Below are positions 33,629-42,440 of a stretch of 64,000 nt of DNA, in pieces. Made by a program: the position numbers and the translations under genes. The first letter of the stretch is position 1, and each line of letters begins with the position of its first letter. Below the pieces are notes generated by a model that had not been told where the DNA came from, ran no database searches, and was given only the letters and a program-made list of their open reading frames with translations. The DNA is from Streptomyces tibetensis (GTDB taxonomy: Bacteria; Actinomycetota; Actinomycetes; Streptomycetales; Streptomycetaceae): contig NZ_SZVW01000015.1 of the NCBI RefSeq assembly GCF_007655005.1, positions 205,478 through 269,477 on the forward strand. The letters are read 5' to 3'.

Positions 33629-35182
33629 ATGAGTGACGCACATCTGATACGAAGCCGCAGACCGGGCCTCTCGGTCGGCGCGCTGATCATCGCCGGGGTC
33701 GTCCTCGTCGCGATCGGGGCCATCGGCGCCTGGCTCCAGCACGACGCTCCCGGCCGGAGTGCGGAGCCGCGTACGGAGTTCACCGCGAACAACCCGCCCG
33801 CCGGTCTGCCCACCGCGCTCACCACCGGCCAGCACCTGAACTGGTCCCGCTGCACCTCGCCGCCCACCGCGCGCACTGGCTACGACTGCGCCGTCATGAA
33901 GACCCCCCTCGACTACCGAGAACCAGATGGCAGGACGATCGACGTTGCACTGATCCGCCGCAAGGCCACCGGCCCGAACGCCCGGCGCATCGGCTCGCTC
34001 GTCCTCAACTTCGGTGGCCCCGGCGTGTCCGGCGTGAGCGGATTGCCCGAACGGCTCAACCAGTACGAGCCGCTCCTCGACCGCTACGACCTGGTCTCCT
34101 TCGACCCGCGTGGCGTTGGCGCGACCATCCCCGTGCGCTGCGGAAAGACCGCGGACGACACCGGCTACGACGGGGCCGACGCCTGCGCCGAGCACTCCGG
34201 GGCGCTCCTCCCGTACATCGGCACCTCGCACACCGCGCGCGACCTCGACCTGATGCGCTACCTCCTCGGCGACGAGCGGCTGCACTACTTCGGGGTCTCG
34301 TACGGAACGGCGCTCGGCGCGGTCTACGCCCACCTGTACCCGTCGCACGTCGGGCGGCTCGTCCTCGAAGCGCCCGTCGATCCGACCGAGGACCTCAGCG
34401 AGGAGCAGGTGTCGCAGGTCAAGGCGGTCCAGGCGGCGTTCGACCGGTTCGCTGCGCACTGCGCGGCCCGTATCCGCCACTGCCCGACCGGCGACGGGCC
34501 CGAGGAGGCCGCGCGACGCATGGCGCGCCTGGCCCACCGCCTGGAGAAAAAGCCCGCCCCGGCCGGCGGCGGAAGGAACCTGGACGCCGACGACCTCGCG
34601 CACAGCGTCAGCGACCATCTCGTCCTCGGCACGGACGGCTGGTCGCCGCTCGCCAAGGCCCTCACCGCGCTGATCGACCACAACGACGGCGCTCCGCTGA
34701 GCAACGGCGCGGCCGACATGGGTTCCGCCGACCGCGCGGCGACCCCGCCCGACAGCAGCCGCGTCGCCCAGACCGCGATCACCTGCGCGGACTCCAGCCT
34801 GCGCCCCGACTTGGAACGCCTCGACCGGGACGAGACCCGCGTCAAGGCCGCCTCGCCCGTCTTCGGCGCGGCCTGGTCCACCGGCGTCTACTTCTGTTAC
34901 GACTGGCCGTTCGACGGCGAGCGCGTCACGCCTCAGGTGAACGCCCACGGCGCGGCCCCCGTCCTGGTGGTCGGCGGCACCGGCGACCCGACCACCCCGT
35001 ATCCCGGCGCCCGCAACATGGCCCGCGCCCTGGGCGACGGTGTCGGCGTGCTCCTGACGGCCGAGGAGGAGGGCCACGGCACATACCCGCAGAACCGCTG
35101 CGTCACGGAGGCCGTCAACCAGTACCTCCGCACGGGCCGCACCCCAGCCACGGGAACGGTGTGCCGAGGCACCATGTCCTGA
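33629..35182 (+). CDS. Membrane-anchored/secreted alpha/beta hydrolase (tripeptidyl-aminopeptidase-like)
   Basis: A 517-residue alpha/beta hydrolase of the Streptomyces SlpD/TAP type. An uncleaved-looking signal anchor covers about residues 14-35 (VGALIIAGVVLVAIGAIGAWL). The catalytic serine lies in GVSYGTALG (about residue 231), preceded by LVLNFGGPGVSG (oxyanion loop) and FDPRGVG; the aspartate is in VVGGTGDPTTPY and the histidine in EEGHGTYP near the end. Conserved cysteines (WSRC, YDC, CADSS) suit an extracytoplasmic enzyme. It probably removes short peptides from the N-terminus of proteins outside the membrane. Single gene. Confidence 0.92.
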   Translation: MSDAHLIRSRRPGLSVGALIIAGVVLVAIGAIGAWLQHDAPGRSAEPRTEFTANNPPAGLPTALTTGQHLNWSRCTSPPTARTGYDCAVMKTPLDYREPDGRTIDVALIRRKATGPNARRIGSLVLNFGGPGVSGVSGLPERLNQYEPLLDRYDLVSFDPRGVGATIPVRCGKTADDTGYDGADACAEHSGALLPYIGTSHTARDLDLMRYLLGDERLHYFGVSYGTALGAVYAHLYPSHVGRLVLEAPVDPTEDLSEEQVSQVKAVQAAFDRFAAHCAARIRHCPTGDGPEEAARRMARLAHRLEKKPAPAGGGRNLDADDLAHSVSDHLVLGTDGWSPLAKALTALIDHNDGAPLSNGAADMGSADRAATPPDSSRVAQTAITCADSSLRPDLERLDRDETRVKAASPVFGAAWSTGVYFCYDWPFDGERVTPQVNAHGAAPVLVVGGTGDPTTPYPGARNMARALGDGVGVLLTAEEEGHGTYPQNRCVTEAVNQYLRTGRTPATGTVCRGTMS

Positions 35183-35882
35183 GGCCCGTACGGATCCGCC
35201 GGGCGGCCGTCAGCACACCGGTTCGCTCGCAGGGGGCCCTGGGCGTGCACCGCCACACCGCCCGGTCCGAGACCGCCTTTGGGTGGGTGCCGGTGCGGTG
35301 GTCGGGGCGGAGCGGCCGGACGATGCACAGGTGGGCTGCGAGGTCGCTCCGGTCGGCCTCGGCCACCGTGACGTGCCTCCCCGGCGCACGATTTGCGGCA
35401 CTCCTGCCCCTCCTGGACGGTCAGTCTGCTCACCGCACAGACTCACCGCTCGTCCACCGTTCCAGTCGCCAACTCGGTGAACCTTCCCGGTCAAAGCACC
35501 AGCCGCGGTTTCCTCCAGCACTTCGGCGACCTTGCGCGCCAGCTTCGCGATGTGCGGCGGGAGATGGTCGTCCAGGGAGTCGACGTCATCACACAGGCGA
35601 GTGCGCAGCCCGTGCAGGCAGGCCACGGTGAACAGCCGCTGCTCATCGGCCTCAGCCAGCCGCTCTCCTTCCGCATCCCCCTGGCCCCACGAGAACCACC
35701 GTTGCGCGTCCTGGTCGTCCTCGGGGGGAAGCGGCCCCGCCGAGCATCCCGGCGACTTCGTGCCGGTCCCCATCCCTCGGGCCGGCCGCCGGGCTGCGCT
35801 GCTGCCGGGCCTGGAGGTAGGACGCGAGGGTGTCCATGGCCATGCTGGTGCGCTGACCGTAGGCGGCGACCAGCACGGTGTC

Positions 35883-35985
35883 GCCAGCCGCTTGGCCGGG
35901 CGGTGACGGTCAGGCGGGCGCCCAGGAGGTGTGTCTGGCCGGCCGCGATCGTCAGACCCAGGCCGGTCCCTGTCCCCAGCACCGT
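35883..35985 (-). pseudogene. Histidine kinase ATPase-domain fragment (minus strand)
   Basis: Codons read VLGTGTGLGLTIAAGQTHLLGARLTVTARPSG, which is the G2 box (GTGLGLTI) and following helix of a HATPase_c domain. It is isolated; the rest of a kinase is not found. The minus-strand frame that continues to about 35490 (LFTVACLHGLRTRLCDDVDSL, HIAKLARKVAEVLEETA) looks coding-like but I do not recognise it. Confidence 0.5.
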
Positions 35986-36036
35986 GATCCGAAAACTGCT
36001 GACGGCAGGGGGTGTGTGGGTCTGCCAGGAGGTCGG

Positions 36037-36165
36037 GCGGGCTCTGGCCTCGGCCTAGGCCTGGCCATCGTGCGGGATGTCGCGAAGTCGCACGGCGGCA
36101 CTGCCTTCGCATGCACAGGAAGAGGCGGCGGCGCGGAAGTCTGGTTCAGCGCGAGCGGCGCGAAC
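36037..36165 (+). pseudogene. Histidine kinase C-terminal fragment (plus strand)
   Basis: Codons read GSGLGLGLAIVRDVAKSHGG followed by TAFACTGRGGGAEVWFS, the G2 box and last strand of a sensor kinase, with an extra GL pair in the glycine loop. No start and no other kinase domain is near. It lies 50 bases from a similar fragment in the opposite direction. Together with 35183-35882, where nothing certain is seen, this forms about 1 kb of gene debris between the hydrolase and the MFS gene. Confidence 0.55.
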
Positions 36166-36245
36166 GGCTCACGACTGGTGCGGCGAGTCTCGCTCACGGC
36201 GGGCCGTCCGGAATCGGGGCCGGCTGGACGACAGCAGGGGGTCAG

Positions 36246-37505
36246 TCACCGGGCGGACTCCGGCGCGACTGCCGGTTGTTCGGCCTCGGAACCAGACGGG
36301 ACGCCGATGCGCAACTGCCCGGGCCGCTGTGCTCTGTCTGCGCGGGCCAGGGTGAGCGCGGCAGTCATGGCCAGAACGACGAGGGCCGCGCCCGAGAGGA
36401 GGAAGGCGTCCTTGACTCCGGTGAGTGCGATGGCGGTCGAGGCCACGAAGGGGGAAACGGCCAGGGCTCCTGCCACACCGGCCTCCCACAGGCCCAACGC
36501 CTTCGCCAGATGGTGGCTCGGTATGCGTTGCTGCACCAGTGCGATCAGCGGGATGTCGGTGAGGGCCGAGGCCAGCCCGGTGGCGATCAGGAGCACTGTG
36601 GCCCCGGCAGTGGAGGTGACGATTCCGAGCGGCGCACGGAAGATTCCGAGCAGGGCCCAGGCCAGCACCGCCGCCAGGGCGAGCCTGCGCATCCGCAGGC
36701 CGGCCAACAGGAGCGCCCCCGCCACTTCCGCGACCCCGGCGACGCCCAGCAGCAGGCCGTAGCGGCCACCTTGCCCCACGACGGCGACCAGCCCCACCGT
36801 CAGGAAGCCACTGGTCAGAGCGAGGGCGAGCACGAAGGTCACGATGACCACCAGCACGTCGGGAGCGGCCCGAACGGCCCTGAGCCCGGCGGCGAGATCG
36901 GCCCACAGGCCCGCCTGGTCGGCGGCCAGGACGGGGCGGGTCACGCGGATGGCGGCCACGGCGGCCGCCGAACCGAGGAAGGTCAGGCCGTTGACCACCA
37001 GCGCCGCCCGCATGGAGCCGTAGGCCAGCAGCGGCGCGAGCATGAGCGGGCCGACGAAGAAGGCGGCCCGGAAGGCGACTTGCAGCAGCCCGTTGGCCTG
37101 TTGCAAACGGTCGGCCGGGACGATCTGCGTGACAATGGCGTTGCGGGCCGGGGCGAACGGGGCGCCGATCAGGGCCAGCAGCGCCGTTGTCACCACGAGC
37201 AGGGGCAGGTTCAGCAGGCCGAGGGACAGCAACACCGCGGCCACCGCCACCACGGCGACCCGGGCCAGATCGGTGGCGATCATCAGCTTGCGGCGGTCGT
37301 AACGGTCGGCGTACGAGGCGGACACGAACGTGGCCAGGAACGCGGGCGCGAACGCGGACACGCTGACCACGGCGACGGCCGACGGGTCCTTCGTCAGCGA
37401 CCAGGCCAGCCAGGCGGTCGCGGCGGAGTACAGGCCGTCGCCGAAACGTGAGACGGCCTGGCCGACGAAGAGAAGCAGGAAATCGCGGTCCCTGAGCAGT
37501 GACAT
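36246..37505 (-). CDS. MFS transporter (DHA-type exporter)
   Basis: A 419-residue major facilitator with 12 predicted helices. The cytosolic loop 2-3 motif is ASYADRYDRRKLMIATDLAR, and the N-terminal FLLLFVGQAVSRFGDGLYSAATAWL is typical of the MFS_3/enterobactin-exporter-like group. ATG 37505 is used since similarity starts at MSLLRDRDF. It lies 52 bases downstream of the ArsR-type regulator gene on the same strand; the regulator probably controls it, by an inverted repeat in the gap. A drug or metabolite efflux role is inferred. Confidence 0.9.
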   Translation of the reverse strand: MSLLRDRDFLLLFVGQAVSRFGDGLYSAATAWLAWSLTKDPSAVAVVSVSAFAPAFLATFVSASYADRYDRRKLMIATDLARVAVVAVAAVLLSLGLLNLPLLVVTTALLALIGAPFAPARNAIVTQIVPADRLQQANGLLQVAFRAAFFVGPLMLAPLLAYGSMRAALVVNGLTFLGSAAAVAAIRVTRPVLAADQAGLWADLAAGLRAVRAAPDVLVVIVTFVLALALTSGFLTVGLVAVVGQGGRYGLLLGVAGVAEVAGALLLAGLRMRRLALAAVLAWALLGIFRAPLGIVTSTAGATVLLIATGLASALTDIPLIALVQQRIPSHHLAKALGLWEAGVAGALAVSPFVASTAIALTGVKDAFLLSGAALVVLAMTAALTLARADRAQRPGQLRIGVPSGSEAEQPAVAPESAR

Positions 37506-37544
37506 GCCGCCACTGTCGGATCCCCTCGCACACCTGATCCACTT

Positions 37545-37562
37545 ATTAGGCAGATGGCTAAT
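37545..37562. promoter_or_regulatory. Candidate operator ATTAG-N8-CTAAT
   Basis: ATTAG (37545-37549) and CTAAT (37558-37562) are inverted repeats in an AT-rich island between the regulator and MFS genes, and they overlap the regulator stop codon. An AT-rich dyad of this size is a usual ArsR-type binding site; it would lie about 40-57 bases upstream of the MFS start. Confidence 0.4.
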
Positions 37563-38670
37563 CAATGGGGTCAGTGGCGTGCAGAAAGCTCTCCAGGCTG
37601 GGAGCGAGATTCGCCACCTGCCCGGGCAGGAGCCGGTACAGGACGTAGTAGCCCTCACGGCGGCGCTCGAGCAGGCCCGCGTCCGCCAGGACGCGCAGGT
37701 GCTTGGACAGCGCGGCCTCGCTGACGCCGACGAGCGGGGCCAACTCCTGGGTGCTGCGCGGCCGTTCGGCGATCAGCCGGAGGGCGCGCAGGCGGGTGTC
37801 GTCGGCGAGCGCGCGGAGCATGCCGACGAGCTGCGCGGGAGGAATCCTGGGGCGGGCTTCCCGGGCGATCGACGAGACGGGAAAGACGAGCCCGAGGGGC
37901 CAGGGGCCGTCGCAGTTGACCCGTACGTGCGGCCACACATAGGCGCTGGGGGCGAGCAGCAGGGTGTCGTCCGGGCCGATGGCGACCTCGTGGTCGTGCG
38001 GGCGCTCCAGCCAGAAGCGTTCGGCCTGTCGGTCGCTGCGCACCTCCGGCCACAGGCCGCGGAGCATGCCGTACAGTCCGCGCTGTTCGATCTGGTGCCC
38101 GGCCTCGCTCACCCCGGCGGCCAGTTCCGGTTCGATCCGCGCCCATTCCTCCTCGAACGCCTCCCGCCAGTAGCGTTCCAGCATGCTCAGGAACCTTTCG
38201 AGGAGCGCGAGGGGGTCGTCCAGGAGCATCGCGGCCATCGCTTCATCGCTTTCGCGTGCGACACGCTCCCGCAGCAGGGCGCGTACCTCCGGTTCCCGCA
38301 GCGCGTGAGGATCCCTGCCCTCGCCGCCGCCCGGCCACGGCGACAGCAGCGGGATAGCGAACTCCAGCCGGACCAGCTCCGGGTCCGCCGTACGCAGGCC
38401 GGCCAACTCGCTGGCGAAGTCCGCCAGCCCACCGGTCGGCCGCGGAAAGAGGAACTCGGGAAAGTACGAGCGCACCGCGTATGAGAACGCCTCGATCTCC
38501 CGCTTCAGCGCCGGCGACAGCTTGCGCATCGCGCGTACCCAGCCGTGTTGGACGGGGTGGTGCTTGGGCTCCACCAGCACATGAAGGCTCAGTACGGCTT
38601 CCATCGCCGGCGAGTAGGCGAACCCCACCCGCTCCGCACCACCGGCGGGCACCCGGAACACGATCGTCAT
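37558..38670 (-). CDS. ArsR-type regulator with large N-terminal domain (DUF5937-like)
   Basis: A 370-residue protein with a DNA-binding domain at its C-terminus: MLRALADDTRLRALRLIAERPRSTQELAPLVGVSEAALSKHLRVLADAGLLERRREGYYVLYRL, a standard winged ArsR domain (about 285-350). The N-terminal 270 residues begin FRVPAGGAERVGFAYSPAMEAVLSLHVL and match the domain found with such ArsR proteins in Streptomyces. I see no Cys-based metal site. It is upstream of, and co-directional with, the MFS gene, which suggests local control of efflux. Confidence 0.88.
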   Translation of the reverse strand: MTIVFRVPAGGAERVGFAYSPAMEAVLSLHVLVEPKHHPVQHGWVRAMRKLSPALKREIEAFSYAVRSYFPEFLFPRPTGGLADFASELAGLRTADPELVRLEFAIPLLSPWPGGGEGRDPHALREPEVRALLRERVARESDEAMAAMLLDDPLALLERFLSMLERYWREAFEEEWARIEPELAAGVSEAGHQIEQRGLYGMLRGLWPEVRSDRQAERFWLERPHDHEVAIGPDDTLLLAPSAYVWPHVRVNCDGPWPLGLVFPVSSIAREARPRIPPAQLVGMLRALADDTRLRALRLIAERPRSTQELAPLVGVSEAALSKHLRVLADAGLLERRREGYYVLYRLLPGQVANLAPSLESFLHATDPID

Positions 38671-38741
38671 GACTCGCCATCCTCGCCGTCCGGCGTCCCC
38701 GGAGGGAGCGTGCCACGCGAGACGGTGGACGGCAATGCTGG

Positions 38742-39214
38742 TCAGCGGTGGTGGCGACCGCCGTGGTGGTGGCCGCTTCCGTGGCGGTGGTGGTCCCAGG
38801 ACTCGTTGTCGATGAAGCGTCCGTGGTCGTTGCGGAGGGTGGCGGTGTCGGAGCGGTTGTTTCCCACATGTAGTGGCTGCGGTCCTGGTACAGGTCGCTG
38901 TCGGTGTCGCGGCCGTGGCCGGTGTAGATGCGCACGGTGGCGCGACCCTCGAGGCGGTAGTCGTCGAAGGTGTAGGTGCGGCCGTCTTCGTCCTGGAGGG
39001 TCCAGCCGTCGAGGTTGACGCTGCGGCGGCCGGTGTTGGTGATTTCCACCCACTCGCGGTTCAGGGAGCGGTCGGAGCGGCCGTTCCGGCCGGGGGAGTC
39101 GTACTGGACGTCCGAGATCTTCACCTTGGGCCGCTCGGGGCGGGCGTGGTCGGCGGCGGACGCCGGCAGGGCGACCTCCGAGACGAGGGCGCCGGCGGTG
39201 AGCGTGGCGGCCAT
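38742..39214 (-). pseudogene. Secreted lamin-tail-domain protein, frameshifted
   Basis: A signal peptide (RRLMAATLTAGALVSEVALPASAADHA) leads into a lamin-tail domain: VKISDVQYDSPGRNGRSDRSLN, EWVEITNTGRRSVNLDGWTL, TYTFDDYRLEGRATVRIYTG, YQDRSHYMW. At about 38863-38866 an extra G (TGGGAAC instead of TGGAAC) throws the frame; in the next frame the domain ends properly as NNRSDTATLRNDHGRFIDNESW and a His/Gly-rich tail to TGA at 38742. One base change would restore the gene, so it is a young pseudogene or a sequence error. Start may be a little upstream of ATG 39214. Confidence 0.75.
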
Positions 39215-39398
39215 GAGACGTCGAGCAGAAGCGGATTGCGGGCCCTGACAGGACTGCAGAGCGATGCCGGCGCCGCCAGCCGCGGGTGACCGCCGTTGCA
39301 TCGCCGTCGCGGCTGACGCTTGGCGGCCACCCGCTGATGGCCCGGCACGCTTCAGGCAGCACTCCCCGCTGTGGGGTGGCGAGCGTGCTCGTTCGGAG

Positions 39399-39839
39399 TC
39401 ATCCCTGGTCCTCTGAGGAGGGGTAGATCCGCCACAGCTGGGAGAGGTTCGGCCCGCCCCACATGCGGGTCAGGCCTACCAGCCGGTCGTTGCCCTGAAG
39501 GTGGTCGGCGATGGCCAGGGCGTAGCGTGGGTGCACGACCGAGACCATGTAGAAGTCGTTGCCGCGCTCTGCGTGGGAGACCAGGCGCCAGTGCTGGTTG
39601 AGGCTGTCGGTGCGTTCTCGAAGTGTCACGATGTCGGGCGGGTTGGCCCCTGCGGTGAGGCAGCGGTGGTTGGCGTACGACTCGATGCGCACGGTGCCAT
39701 CGGCGTTCTGCCGCAGGAACCACCGGTGCGAGTTGTTGTCCTTGGCGAATGGGTCTTGTGCCCAGGTCTGGGTGTGGTTGCCGACACCGTCGTGCCAGTC
39801 GTTGCACATGAAGTAGGTGCCGGTGACGTGGTGGGTCAT
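39399..39839 (-). CDS. Small ricin-type lectin without signal peptide
   Basis: A 146-residue protein consisting of one ricin-B-like beta-trefoil: GTYFMCNDWHDGVGNHTQTW, the strand IESYANHRCLTAGA, QHWRLVSH (QxW motif) and the final LSQLWRIYP. No signal peptide or second domain is present. In build it matches the trefoil modules of the 21-29 kb cluster, which are also signal-less, and it could be an outlying member. ATG 39839 lacks a strong ribosome-binding site; a GTG two codons earlier is possible. Confidence 0.75.
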   Translation of the reverse strand: MTHHVTGTYFMCNDWHDGVGNHTQTWAQDPFAKDNNSHRWFLRQNADGTVRIESYANHRCLTAGANPPDIVTLRERTDSLNQHWRLVSHAERGNDFYMVSVVHPRYALAIADHLQGNDRLVGLTRMWGGPNLSQLWRIYPSSEDQG

Positions 39840-40051
39840 CGTCACCGATCCGCCCGCGAGCAGGAGGAGGTCGCTCAAGTCAGTGCTCCTCAGCCTCGAG
39901 TGTCTTTCACAGGAGCGGATGCCCCTGCAACTCAGCGTAGGCAACCAACTGTTGTGCAAGAGCGTGGCGAACCGGTCGTTTCCCGAGGCCACAGCCTGTC
40001 TGGAGGGTCTCGAACGGGTGGACGGCGACACTCGGCCCACCTAACCGAGCG

Positions 40052-40300
40052 TCACCCACAGGTACCGCACCCAGCGCACCGGTGCGGCAGAGCACCGCTC
40101 GATTCGAACGGGCAAGGTGAACACCTTGCGGCAGGGGAGAGCAGCAAGAACGAGAAACTGACAGCCGTCCCGACGAGGCGCTGTCTCATACGGTTGGATG
40201 ACGAGACCGGCTGGGCCTTCGCCAAACTCGGCTCACCATTCACGATGTCTTCTCGGACGTCGCCAGCGGCGACCGCGGCGCGGAGATCCGCCTCGGCCAT
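40052..40300 (-). CDS. Short hypothetical protein, probably truncated
   Basis: An 82-residue frame with ATG 40300 behind AAGGGTGAGG. The first 30 residues (MAEADLRAAVAAGDVREDIV) look like a genuine protein start, but the rest is low-quality (SFLLLSPAARCSPCPFESSG), as if the gene were cut shortly after residue 35. It follows the fragment at 40308 by seven bases on the same strand, so the two were probably an operon broken by mobile elements. Family not recognised. Confidence 0.35.
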   Translation of the reverse strand: MAEADLRAAVAAGDVREDIVNGEPSLAKAQPVSSSNRMRQRLVGTAVSFSFLLLSPAARCSPCPFESSGALPHRCAGCGTCG

Positions 40301-40307
40301 CAGTACC

Positions 40308-40505
40308 TCACCCTTGCCTCTGCGCACCGACGGCTCGTAGCAGTTCTTCGACCAGGTCTTCGGGCAGGCCCTCGTTGCGGCCGTAGCGGTCGCTGCTGGC
40401 GTAGTAGCGGGCGAAAGCCCATCTGCCGACGGCGCCGGTATAGCGCAGCCGCATCAGCTTGACCCGTTCGCCGTCGGCCAGTTTCGCCTCCACGTCGGAG
40501 CGACC
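40308..40505 (-). pseudogene. C-terminal fragment of an unknown gene, cut by an IS630-type element
   Basis: Minus-strand codons VEAKLADGERVKLMRLRYTGAVGRWAF and SSDRYGRNEGLPEDLVEELLRAVGAQRQG end in a stop at 40308. The composition is coding-like but the protein has no start: upstream the sequence becomes the front of a transposase on the other strand, near 40505. The family is not recognised. Confidence 0.4.
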
Positions 40506-41470
40506 GCGAGCGGTCGGGCCGGCCACCGTCGTACACAGCACTGCAGGTGGCCGAGGCCAAAGTGCTGGCCTGCCGCCTGCCCGCCGAGACCGGGGTGCCT
40601 CTGGCGCGCTGGTCGTGCCCAGAACTCGCCACCGAACTCGCCGCACGCGGCATCACCGGCCCCGTCTCCGCCTCCACCGTGCGCCGCTGGCTCAGGGGCG
40701 ACGCACTCAAGCCCTGGCAGTACCAGTCCTGGATCTGCATCACCGACCCCGAGTTCCGGCCCAAGGCCGAGCGAGTGCTGGACCTGTACGCCCGCACCTG
40801 GCAGGGCCGACCCCTCGGCGACGACGAGTACGTCACCAGCGCGGACGAGAAGACCTCCATCCAGGCCTGCTGCCGCTGCTACCCCATCCTCGCCCCCGGG
40901 CAGGCCCGCGCCATGCCCGTAAACCACACCTACCACCGGGGTGGCGCACTGGCCTACCTGGCCGCCTACGGCGTCCACCGAGCCAAGGTGTTCGGCCGGT
41001 GCGAACCCCGCACCGGCATCGACCCGTTCATGAACTTGGTCGCCCAGGTCATGGCCCAGGAGCCCTACGCCAGCGCGAAGCGGGTGTTCTGGGTCGTGGA
41101 CAACGGCTCCTCCCACCGCGGCAAGGCAGCAGCGGACCGGCTGGCCGCGGCGTTTCCCAACGCGGTGCTGGTACACACCCCGGTGCACGCCTCCTGGGTA
41201 AACCAAGTGGAGATCTTCTTCTCAGTCGTGCAGAGCAAGGTCGCATCACCCAACGACTTCACCGACCTCAACGAGGTCGAGAACCGACTCCGAGCCTTCG
41301 AAGACCGCTACAACGCCGCGGCACAGCCGTTCCAGTGGAAGTTCACCAACTGCGACCTGGACGATCTGCTGGCCAGGCTCGACCGGCACACCGCCGATCA
41401 CCAGCAAGAACCCTCCGCCGCAGCGGCAGCACGATCAACCCCCGAAGGATTTACGACGCAGACCACTTAG
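40506..41470 (+). mobile_element. IS630-family transposase, N-terminally truncated
   Basis: In-frame homology begins at about RSGRPPSYTALQVAEAKVLACRLP and continues from GTG 40547 for 307 residues. The DDE catalytic core is visible: TSADEKTSIQACCR (first Asp), VFWVVDNGSSHRG (second Asp) and HTPVHASWVNQVEIFFS (final Glu), plus WSCPELATELAARGI and STVRRWL from the HTH part. The normal N-terminal ~50-100 residues with the first HTH are missing, so it is unlikely to be active. It interrupts the gene at 40308. Clear terminal inverted repeats were not found by eye. Confidence 0.8.
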
Positions 41471-41478
41471 CTTGTCGC

Positions 41479-41964
41479 TTAACCTTCGGCCTCGACCAGG
41501 CCGGGTGGTTGGGCACCTGGGCAGAGGTAGAAGAGTTCGGGATCGCCTTCGTCCAGGCCGTGGAGGAGGCCGACCGGGCTCCAGCCGAAGCGCTGCAGTA
41601 GCAGGTGCATGGGGTGGTTGGAGACGTTGGTCGAGGTGAACAGCTTCGGGCTGGTGCATGCGGCCTCGGTGTCCTTGAGGAGACGTGCGGCCACGCCTTG
41701 TCGGCGGGCGGTGGGCGCCACCATCAGCATGGTGATGAAGCCCTGTTCGAAGAAGGTGTATTCCAGCACGCTGTAGCCCAGCAGCCCGGATGCGTCCTCG
41801 GCCAGGAGGACGGAGCCTTGTTCACACCAGCGTCGGATACTCGCGCGCCGCGCATCGTCGCCCGATGCCGCGATGGAGTCGATGCTGGCCAATGCGGGCC
41901 AGTCCGAGGCATCCGCGTGGCGTATCACCAGTTTGTCGGGGTTCTCAAGATCCATGGGGTGCAT
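41479..41964 (-). CDS. GNAT-family N-acetyltransferase
   Basis: A 161-residue single-domain GNAT. Motif A is ITMLMVAPTARRQGVAARLLKDTEAA (RRQGVA loop), and the later strand/helix TSTNVSNHPMHLLLQRFGWSPVGLLHGLD is the usual motif B, which in this subgroup resembles phosphinothricin- and toxin-type acetyltransferases (SNxxMxxLLxxxGF). The ATG at 41964 is preferred, 41955 possible; neither has a strong ribosome-binding site. It converges on the transposase remnant. Substrate unknown. Confidence 0.85.
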   Translation of the reverse strand: MHPMDLENPDKLVIRHADASDWPALASIDSIAASGDDARRASIRRWCEQGSVLLAEDASGLLGYSVLEYTFFEQGFITMLMVAPTARRQGVAARLLKDTEAACTSPKLFTSTNVSNHPMHLLLQRFGWSPVGLLHGLDEGDPELFYLCPGAQPPGLVEAEG

Positions 41965-42440
41965 CGTGGCAGCACGATGCGTTGGGCTGCTCGTCTATTG
42001 CGTTCGGCGGGGCTTGGCGCCCTTCTTGTGGCGGGCGGGGCGAGGACGAGCCTCGCCTGTGGCCAGGACGCGTCCCACGTCGTGGCATGGCGCCGACCGG
42101 CGGTTCTTGGAGCCGGGCGGGCGGCCGGGCCCGGGAGTGGTGGGTTTCGGTACACGCGCTGGTGAGGGCGTCTTCGCCGTGCTGCGCAGGCTCCGCCTCA
42201 CTGCTGAACAGTGGCAACAACACCAACTGGTCCCCGTGAAGATGGAAGGGTTGCCGGAGTGCCTGCCATGGTTCGGCCTGGTGGCTATGTCCACAAGAAC
42301 GGACAGCAGTTGTTCACTGGTATGGGAGGCGGACAAGTCCGGGCTGCGAATCGAAATGTGCACGGGTTTCGACAGCACCGACCGATGCCGGCGGACTGCG
42401 CGCGGGCGAAACGTGGGTGGGGTAGCAGGGAGAGCCGCCC
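41965..42440. other. 476-base stretch without a recognisable gene
   Basis: Several frames are open on both strands but none has family motifs, steady codon bias or a good start. The ribosome-binding site for the phosphotransferase gene (AGGGAGAG) is at its right edge. Confidence 0.45.
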
